Below are positions 7,381 through 11,815 of a stretch of 11,815 nt of DNA, piece by piece. Below the pieces are notes generated by a model that did no database searches, was not told the DNA's origin, and worked only from the letters and a program-made list of their open reading frames with translations. Position 1 is the first letter of the stretch; the number at the start of each line of letters is the position of its first letter. This stretch comes from VAZQ01 sp036406655 (GTDB lineage: Bacteria; Pseudomonadota; Alphaproteobacteria; Rhizobiales; Xanthobacteraceae). The stretch is taken from positions 1 through 11,815 of the forward strand of contig DASXAP010000211.1 in assembly GCA_036406655.1 (NCBI GenBank). Direction: 5' to 3'. The position numbers were made by a program, and so were the translations under genes.

Positions 7381-7784
7381 GGTGCCTCGGGTGGAGGGGC
7401 TCGCCCGCGGGTGCGCGATGGGGACGCACCGGCGACGTGGGCTCTCGACCCGCTGTGTGCTGCCTTGGATTGGAATGGGGGGTCCCCGTTCCGCACGGCC
7501 GGCAATGATGAACAAGCCTCTACGGTAACCCGCGCCGGCTGGTGGAAGGCCGGCAGAGACCAGAGAAGCCCGCTCCGTCGTTGCTTTAAGCCGCGTCCCC
7601 CGTTGAGCGCGGGGTATGCCGGTTTCGCCTCCGGCTGCCGGTCAAGTGTTTTCGGAGCTTCGACGATCGCCCGCGATCAGTCTCACCGACTCGACGCTGC
7701 GATCTCGCTCCGGGCGGCTGTCCGGCCTCTTGTCCGGATGCCCACCGACCGACACACGGCCACAGGCACGTGCGAAATTGGGCA
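7347..7784 (-). ncRNA. speF leader: Long structured 5' leader of odc, probable speF element
   Basis: About 440 nt separate the best predicted start site from the odc ATG, with no convincing gene. In alphaproteobacteria the 5' UTR of this decarboxylase carries the speF cis-regulatory RNA (Rfam RF00518, from the Corbino et al. riboswitch survey). Position, host group and the many short stems support it: on the minus strand CCCCG/CGGGG around 7600-7615, GCCGGC-9 nt-GCCGGC around 7533-7553, GGAA-GGGG/CCCC-TTCC around 7471-7492, and the ribosome-site stem at 7347-7380. I cannot align it to the Rfam model here. If correct, it senses or responds to polyamine status; no ligand is known to me. Confidence 0.5.
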
Positions 7785-7790
7785 ATCGCG

Positions 7791-7819
7791 CACATAAGCG
7801 ATATGCGCCCGCTTGACAA
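7791..7819 (-). promoter_or_regulatory. Putative sigma-70-type promoter for odc-hss
   Basis: On the minus strand TTGTCA (7814-7819), a 17-nt spacer, then TATGTG (7791-7796); predicted start near 7784. The -35 matches 5 of 6 bases of TTGACA and the spacing is ideal, but the -10 is poor. It lies in an AT-richer pocket between the small membrane-protein gene and the leader. Two ATATGCGC direct repeats overlap it. Confidence 0.4.
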
Positions 7820-7836
7820 GCAATATGCGCGCGCAT
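7801..7836. repeat. ATATGCGC direct repeats and 12-bp palindrome over the odc promoter
   Basis: ATATGCGC occurs at 7801-7808 and again at 7823-7830, 22 bp apart (about two helical turns), flanking the putative -35 box. The second copy runs into the perfect palindrome ATGCGCGCGCAT at 7825-7836. The spacing and position are those of a two-site operator. No regulator is identified. Confidence 0.35.
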
Positions 7837-7922
7837 GGCGAAGATTTTTTGAACAATCCACGGCTAAGCGAGTCGGGAACGCGAATTTCTTAAGCCGAGG
7901 TGAACGAGAAGCCGGCGGCGAG
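7820..7922. other. Intergenic stretch upstream of the odc promoter
   Basis: It holds the second ATATGCGC repeat and a run of six T on the plus strand (7845-7850) without a good stem before it. I see no gene and no clear terminator for the membrane-protein gene whose minus-strand end is at 7923, so read-through into odc is possible. Confidence 0.4.
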
Positions 7923-8180
7923 TCAGCCGCGCGTGGTGAAAGGCTCGACTCGGCGGGCGCTGCGAATGAACGCGACCATCACCGCGATGCCGCAGAGGAA
8001 GAACAGTCCCTGCATGATGCGCTCGCCGTAGGAGCCGAGCTCGAACAGGCTCGCGAGCGCCCAGCCGCCGGCGAAGGCGGCGCCGAACACCTCGGCTCCG
8101 ATGAGGATCGCCGCGCTGATCACGGTGAGGATGCTTTGCCAGGCGATCCGGGGGTTGTCGCCGGCTGGAGCTGCATTCAT
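7923..8180 (-). CDS. Small two-helix inner-membrane protein, unknown function
   Basis: 85 residues, not recognised as a named family. Two hydrophobic segments are seen, at about 16-46 (Ile/Ala/Gly-rich, perhaps bent, containing one Glu at residue 30) and 56-72, followed by a basic RSARR stretch that should lie in the cytoplasm. The start is ATG at 8180 with GGGAG (8189-8193) 8 nt upstream; the preceding TTG is an unlikely start. It lies 70 nt downstream of the DapA-like gene and upstream of odc, all on one strand. A possible link to polyamine transport or to the lyase is only positional. Coding status is supported by the good ribosome site and a membrane-protein composition that would be unusual for a shadow frame. 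Confidence 0.65.
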   Translation of the reverse strand: MNAAPAGDNPRIAWQSILTVISAAILIGAEVFGAAFAGGWALASLFELGSYGERIMQGLFFLCGIAVMVAFIRSARRVEPFTTRG

Positions 8181-8250
8181 CAATCTGGCTCCCTGCGCGG
8201 CACGATTGCTCGGTCCGGGGTGCGGCGGAATGAAGGCGGGGGACCTGCGC

Positions 8251-9207
8251 TCACGCTGCGTCCCGGCTCGCCCGGCCGCCGATCAGGCCCGATTCGACCA
8301 GCGCTGCACGGATGCGCTCGACCTCGGCGCGCGCAAGCTTTACGAGCGGCGGCCGCACGATCGCGCGCGGCAGCCGGCCGAGCAGAACGAGCGCTTCCTT
8401 CATGCGGTTGTGCATGTCGGCCCAGGGATCGGCATAGAAGACCCGGGCAAGCGGATAGATGCGATCGTTGAGCGCGCGCGCCCGCGCCAGGTCGTCGGCG
8501 CTTACCGCCCGGAACAGCTCGGCCTGCAGGTCGGCGATGACGCTGCCGCTGCCGGAGAGGAGCCCGTTGCAGCCGAGCACCAGCGAGCTCAGGAGCCAGG
8601 CGCTGTGGGTGGTGAGCACGTTCACCGGACGCGGCAGGCTCTGCAGCGTGCGGATGTGCATCTCGTGCTGCGGCACATTGCCCGCCCAATCCTTGATGGC
8701 GCGAATCGTCGGCATCTGCTCGACCATCCTGAGCAGGGTGTCGCGCGGGTAGCCCTGGCCGGTGGCGAGCGGGTACTGGAAGGCGATGATCGGCAGGTCG
8801 GTGGCGTCGGCGATGCGCCGGAAATGCGCAACCGTCATCTCCGGCGACTGGCCAAGCGTGAACGGCGCCGGCGGGAACACCAGCAGCGCCGACGCACCGC
8901 CCGCAGCGGCCATGCGCGCGATCCGCGCGGCCTCGATGCTGCCGTCGGCCCACACCCCATTGACCAGCGGCAGCCGGCTGCCGATCTCGTCCTGCGCGAT
9001 CTCGAGCACGCGTCGCTGCTCATCGAAGCTGCAGGAGGCGACCTCGGTCGAATGCGCATTTATGGTGAGCGCGGAGATGCCCTCGGTCGCTGCTACATCC
9101 CGCAGGTGGCCGCGGAAGCTCTTCTCGTCGATCGAGAGATCCTCGTGAAACGGCAGCAATACGGCCGGGATGACGCCGTGCGGCAGATAAGAGGTGTGGC
9201 GGGGCAT
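8251..9207 (-). CDS. DapA/NAL-superfamily aldolase or lyase (not classical DapA)
   Basis: 318 residues with the (beta/alpha)8 fold signature of the dihydrodipicolinate synthase / N-acetylneuraminate lyase family, which forms a Schiff base with a pyruvate-type or related oxo-acid. Seen: the Schiff-base Lys172 in RAIKDWAGN, the active-site Tyr145 in FQYP, and VIPAVLLPF near the N-terminus. Where true DapA has GTTGE, this protein has NAHSTE (50-55), and the glycine-rich GSGSV is at 218-222. It should therefore have another substrate, possibly a sugar-acid or hydroxy-oxo-acid; I cannot name it. The ATG at 9207 has GGAGAG (9216-9221) 8 nt upstream. It is divergent from lhr and is followed on the same strand by the small membrane-protein gene. 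Lysine biosynthesis is unlikely on the motif evidence. Confidence 0.88.
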   Translation of the reverse strand: MPRHTSYLPHGVIPAVLLPFHEDLSIDEKSFRGHLRDVAATEGISALTINAHSTEVASCSFDEQRRVLEIAQDEIGSRLPLVNGVWADGSIEAARIARMAAAGGASALLVFPPAPFTLGQSPEMTVAHFRRIADATDLPIIAFQYPLATGQGYPRDTLLRMVEQMPTIRAIKDWAGNVPQHEMHIRTLQSLPRPVNVLTTHSAWLLSSLVLGCNGLLSGSGSVIADLQAELFRAVSADDLARARALNDRIYPLARVFYADPWADMHNRMKEALVLLGRLPRAIVRPPLVKLARAEVERIRAALVESGLIGGRASRDAA

Positions 9208-9403
9208 CTGCAGGTCTCTCCTTGGGCAGCGGCTGGTCCATCGGCCGGATCGGCGCGCCGCTCTATATATAGGAGGCGCGCCGGAGAGGCGAGTTCACCG
9301 CTCCCGCGCGCCGGCGCTGCCGCTGCTCGCGCCTCCTTCGGCTCGGCGCATCGGCCCGCGCGGCGGTTGATTTGGCGGCGAATCCGCCCATATTCGCTCC
9401 CCC
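9208..9403. other. Divergent intergenic region, DapA-like gene / lhr
   Basis: The 196-nt gap contains the 33-bp palindrome and, just before lhr, a small GGCGG-CGAAT-CCGCC stem (9374-9387). I see no ribosome binding site for lhr and no clear plus-strand promoter. Confidence 0.5.
9251..9283. promoter_or_regulatory. 33-bp near-palindrome with TATATA core upstream of the DapA-like gene
   Basis: Arms CGGCGCGCC (9251-9259) and GGCGCGCCG (9275-9283) are perfectly inverted around an AT core that is itself the palindrome CTATATATAG (9263-9272). On the minus strand TATATA gives a candidate -10 for the DapA-like gene about 55-65 nt before its ATG, so the arms would flank it as an operator. There is no strong -35. 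It could instead be a structured transcript element. Confidence 0.4.
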
Positions 9404-11815
9404 ATGAGCACCGGCTCGTTGTTTCACCCGGCGGTCGCCGACTGGTTTCAATCCACCTTCGCAGCGCCGACCGCGGCGCAGCTCGAGGCGTGGCCCGCTT
9501 TCCAGGCCGGCCGGCATGTGCTCATCGCCGCGCCGACCGGCTCCGGCAAGACGCTCGCGGCATTCCTCGCGGCAATCGACCGCCTCGTGCGCCAGGGGCT
9601 CGACGGCGGGCTCCCCGACGAGACGCAGATCGTCTACGTCTCGCCGCTGAAGGCGCTGTCCAACGACATCAACCGCAACCTGGAAGTGCCGCTGGCCGGG
9701 ATTGGCGAAGCCCTGCGCGCGCGCGGCCTCCCCGGCCTCGACATCCGCACCTGGGTGCGCACCGGCGACACCTCGCCGGGCGAGCGCGAGCGGATGCGAC
9801 GGCGGCCGCCGCACATCGTCGTCACGACGCCGGAGTCGCTCTACATCCTGCTCGGCTCCCAATCCGGCCGCACGATGCTGGCGACCACGCGCACGGTGAT
9901 CGTCGACGAAATCCATGCCATGGCGGCGAACAAGCGCGGCACCCACCTGGCGCTGTCGCTCGAGCGCTTGAGCGCGCTGTGCGGCGACCGGCTGCAGCGC
10001 CTCGGCCTCTCCGCGACGCAGAAGCCCGTCGAGACCGTGGCACGCTTCCTGGTGGGGAGCGCCGCTTCAGGCGCGCCCGAGCCGGCCTGCACCGTCATCG
10101 ACAGCGGCTACCGCCGCGCCCGCGATGTCGCGATCGAGGTGCCGGATTCCCCGCTCGAAGCGGTGATGTCGGCCGAGGTATGGGAGCAGGTCTATCAGCG
10201 GCTTGCCGAATTGATCGAGGCCCACCGCACCACGCTCGTCTTCGTCAACACCCGCCGGATGGTCGAGCGCGTCGCCCGCCGGCTCTCCGAGCGGCTCGGC
10301 GAAGCCGCGGTGGCCGCGCACCACGGCAGCCTCGCCAAGGAGCTGCGCCTCGACGCCGAGCAGCGCCTCAAGCACGGCAAGCTCAGGGCGCTGGTGGCAA
10401 CCGCCTCGCTCGAGCTCGGCATCGACATCGGCGAGGTGGATCTGGTCTGCCAGCTCGGGTCGCCGCGCTCGATCGCGAGCTTTCTGCAGCGGGTCGGCCG
10501 CTCCGGCCATGCCGTCGACGGCACCCCCAAAGGCCGCCTGTTTCCGCTCTCGCGCGACGACCTCGTGGAATCGGCGGCGCTGCTCGACAGCGTGCGGCGC
10601 GGCGAGCTCGACCGGCTGGCGATCCCGGAGCAGGCGCTCGACGTCCTGGCGCAGCAGGTTGTGGCCGAGGTCGCCGCCCGCGAATGGAAGGAGGACGAGC
10701 TCTACGCCCGCTTCCGCCGTGCCTGGCCGTATCGCGCGCTGCCGCGCGAGGATTTCGCCGCCGTGGTGGCCATGCTGGCCGAAGGGTTCAGCACCCGGCG
10801 CGGCCGGCGCGGGGCGCTCATCCACCATGACGGCGTCAACCGCCTCCTGCGCGGCCGGCGCGGCGCCCGGCTGACGGCGCTCACCTCGGGCGGCACGATC
10901 CCCGACAACGCCGATTATCAGGTGCTGCTCGAGCCCGAGAACAGCTTCATCGGCACCTTGAACGAGGACTTCGCGGTCGAGAGCATGGCCGGCGACATCT
11001 TCCAGCTCGGCAACAAGAGCTACCGGATCATCCGCGTCGAGCGCAGCACGGTGCGGGTCGAGGACGCGCAGGGCCTGCCGCCTACGCTTCCCTTCTGGCT
11101 CGGCGAGGCGCCCGGCCGCAGCGACGAGCTGTCGGCTGCGGTCTCGCGCCTGCGCGGAGAGATTGCCGAACGGCTCGTGGCTGCCGCCGCAACGGCTGGA
11201 GCGGCCGATAACGCTGGGAGGAGGGCGTCACCCGAAAGCACGACGGATGGTGCAGCAGCGTCCCCTCCCCCGTTTACGGGGGAGGGACAGGGAGGGGGCG
11301 CAAGGCGGCAGAACGAGGACGCCCCCCTCCCCACCCCTCCCCCGCAAGCGGGGGAGGGAGCAGATTCCGCGCGCGGCAGTGCGTTCGTCAAATCAACTGG
11401 AGTAGAATCGAATTGCAGCGGAGCACAACCGACCGGCGCCGCAGAGACGGCCGATCAGGCGACGCTGCGCTGGCTCCTCGACGAGGTCGGCATCGCCGAG
11501 CCTGCTGCCCGGCAGCTCCTGGAATATCTCCGGGCGGGGCTCGCTGCACTCGGCTGCCTGCCCACGCACGACACCATCGTGCTCGAGCGTTTCTTCGACG
11601 AAGCCGGCGGCATGCAGCTCGTCGTCCATTCGCCCTACGGCAGCCGGCTCAACCGCGCCTGGGGGCTCGCGCTGCGCAAGCGTTTCTGCCGCAAGTTCAA
11701 TTTCGAGCTGCAGGCCGCCGCTACCGAGGACAACATCGTCCTCTCGCTCACCACCGCGCACAGCTTCGAGCTCGGCGAGGTGGCGCGCTACCTGCATTCG
11801 GCGACGGTACGGCCG
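9404..11815 (+). CDS. lhr: Lhr-family ATP-dependent DNA helicase (3' end beyond window)
   Basis: 804 residues are visible and the frame is still open at the window end. Lhr proteins are superfamily 2 3'-to-5' helicases linked to DNA repair. Seen: a FHPAVADWF start as in E. coli Lhr; Walker A APTGSGKT (43-50); Walker B DEIH (168-171); LSAT (202-205); motif VI QRVGRSGH (362-369); then the Lhr-core region with ERFFDEAGGMQLVVHSPYGS and NRAWGLALRKRFCRKFNFEL at 728-769. Full Lhr proteins may reach about 1,400-1,500 residues, so the missing part could be several hundred residues. ATG 9404 is the only possible start after an in-frame TGA at 9368, but it lacks a Shine-Dalgarno sequence and may be poorly translated or leaderless. 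About 95 residues (592-685) do not look like Lhr and include a translated palindromic repeat. Confidence 0.92.
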   Translation, partial: MSTGSLFHPAVADWFQSTFAAPTAAQLEAWPAFQAGRHVLIAAPTGSGKTLAAFLAAIDRLVRQGLDGGLPDETQIVYVSPLKALSNDINRNLEVPLAGIGEALRARGLPGLDIRTWVRTGDTSPGERERMRRRPPHIVVTTPESLYILLGSQSGRTMLATTRTVIVDEIHAMAANKRGTHLALSLERLSALCGDRLQRLGLSATQKPVETVARFLVGSAASGAPEPACTVIDSGYRRARDVAIEVPDSPLEAVMSAEVWEQVYQRLAELIEAHRTTLVFVNTRRMVERVARRLSERLGEAAVAAHHGSLAKELRLDAEQRLKHGKLRALVATASLELGIDIGEVDLVCQLGSPRSIASFLQRVGRSGHAVDGTPKGRLFPLSRDDLVESAALLDSVRRGELDRLAIPEQALDVLAQQVVAEVAAREWKEDELYARFRRAWPYRALPREDFAAVVAMLAEGFSTRRGRRGALIHHDGVNRLLRGRRGARLTALTSGGTIPDNADYQVLLEPENSFIGTLNEDFAVESMAGDIFQLGNKSYRIIRVERSTVRVEDAQGLPPTLPFWLGEAPGRSDELSAAVSRLRGEIAERLVAAAATAGAADNAGRRASPESTTDGAAASPPPFTGEGQGGGARRQNEDAPLPTPPPQAGEGADSARGSAFVKSTGVESNCSGAQPTGAAETADQATLRWLLDEVGIAEPAARQLLEYLRAGLAALGCLPTHDTIVLERFFDEAGGMQLVVHSPYGSRLNRAWGLALRKRFCRKFNFELQAAATEDNIVLSLTTAHSFELGEVARYLHSATVRP
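11263..11358. repeat. Palindromic repeat element inside the lhr reading frame
   Basis: A 96-bp element with two perfect hairpins sharing the same arms, CCCTCCCCCG/CGGGGGAGGG: 11263-11272 with 11277-11286 (loop TTTA), and 11335-11344 with 11349-11358 (loop CAAG). Between them is a further inverted pair, GGGAGGGGGCG (11290-11300) and CGCCCCCCTCCC (11320-11331, one extra C). This C/G-rich layout is that of intergenic REP/BIME-type repeats common in Hyphomicrobiales chromosomes. Here it is translated, its length is a multiple of three, and the frame stays open through it. Confidence 0.75.

Noticed and set aside
7347..7505. A longer odc protein starting near 7505.
   Set aside because: The added residues are low-complexity, overlap the leader RNA, start at a TTG without a ribosome site, and are absent from the usual short decarboxylase; ATG 7346 has a good site.
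7327..7642. Minus-strand frame open for about 105 codons across the odc leader, including a stretch FIIAGRAERGPPIPIQG from a TTG at 7515, which might be a leader peptide.
   Set aside because: It has no ATG or GTG start with a ribosome binding site, runs past the odc start in another frame, and open frames of this length are common at this GC content. Conservation here would be explained by the RNA element. A codon-substitution test across relatives would decide.
7825..7850. The palindrome ATGCGCGCGCAT followed by six T on the plus strand as an intrinsic terminator.
   Set aside because: The palindrome can form only a 4-bp stem, the T-run starts 8 nt after it, and no plus-strand gene ends nearby.
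8101..10830. Plus-strand open frame of about 909 codons.
   Set aside because: It is antisense to the DapA-like gene and then out of frame inside lhr; its composition is Arg/Ala/Pro-rich with no domain, as expected of a shadow frame.
11263..11358. The C/G-rich repeat as a CRISPR array or as a terminator marking the end of lhr.
   Set aside because: There are no regularly spaced unique spacers, and the lhr frame and its conserved motifs resume after it.

Overview
The window is GC-rich throughout, with long antisense open frames, and it carries a type III ornithine decarboxylase, a bacterial homospermidine synthase and a perfect EcfG-type (alphaproteobacterial general stress) promoter. Together these point to a chromosomal segment of an alphaproteobacterium, most likely of the order Hyphomicrobiales (Rhizobiales). 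This assignment is inference from gene content; there is no rRNA or other taxonomic marker. I see no tRNA, rRNA, CRISPR array, insertion sequence, integrase or phage gene.

Layout. (1) 4-2086, plus strand: a CobW/COG0523 metallochaperone GTPase followed 37 nt later by a WD40-repeat beta-propeller protein, probably one transcript. (2) 2106-2645, minus strand: a small exported DUF2147 protein, convergent with the WD40 gene. (3) 2825-4624, plus strand: an exported DUF6600 protein with a very long Gln/Arg/Gly/Pro-rich tail, driven by an EcfG-type promoter at 2745-2770 and closed by a hairpin at 4653-4679. (4) 4700-7346, minus strand: odc then hss, the two-step route ornithine to putrescine to sym-homospermidine. 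A leader of roughly 440 nt lies ahead of odc, probably the alphaproteobacterial speF element, and a hairpin plus T-run sits between the two genes. (5) 7923-9207, minus strand: a DapA-superfamily aldolase/lyase and a small two-helix membrane protein, upstream of odc and in the same direction. (6) 9404 to the window end, plus strand: an Lhr-family superfamily 2 helicase, truncated by the window edge, whose reading frame contains a palindromic repeat element of intergenic type.

How the genes relate. The only clear pathway is polyamine synthesis: the decarboxylase makes putrescine and homospermidine synthase condenses it. The leader RNA, the ribosome-site hairpin and the intercistronic hairpin suggest post-transcriptional control of that pair. 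The stress-type promoter suggests that the DUF6600 envelope protein belongs to the general stress regulon. The other genes look like ordinary housekeeping or accessory chromosomal genes. I found no convincing new multi-gene system. The items most worth following up are the odc leader, the EcfG promoter and the palindrome inside lhr.
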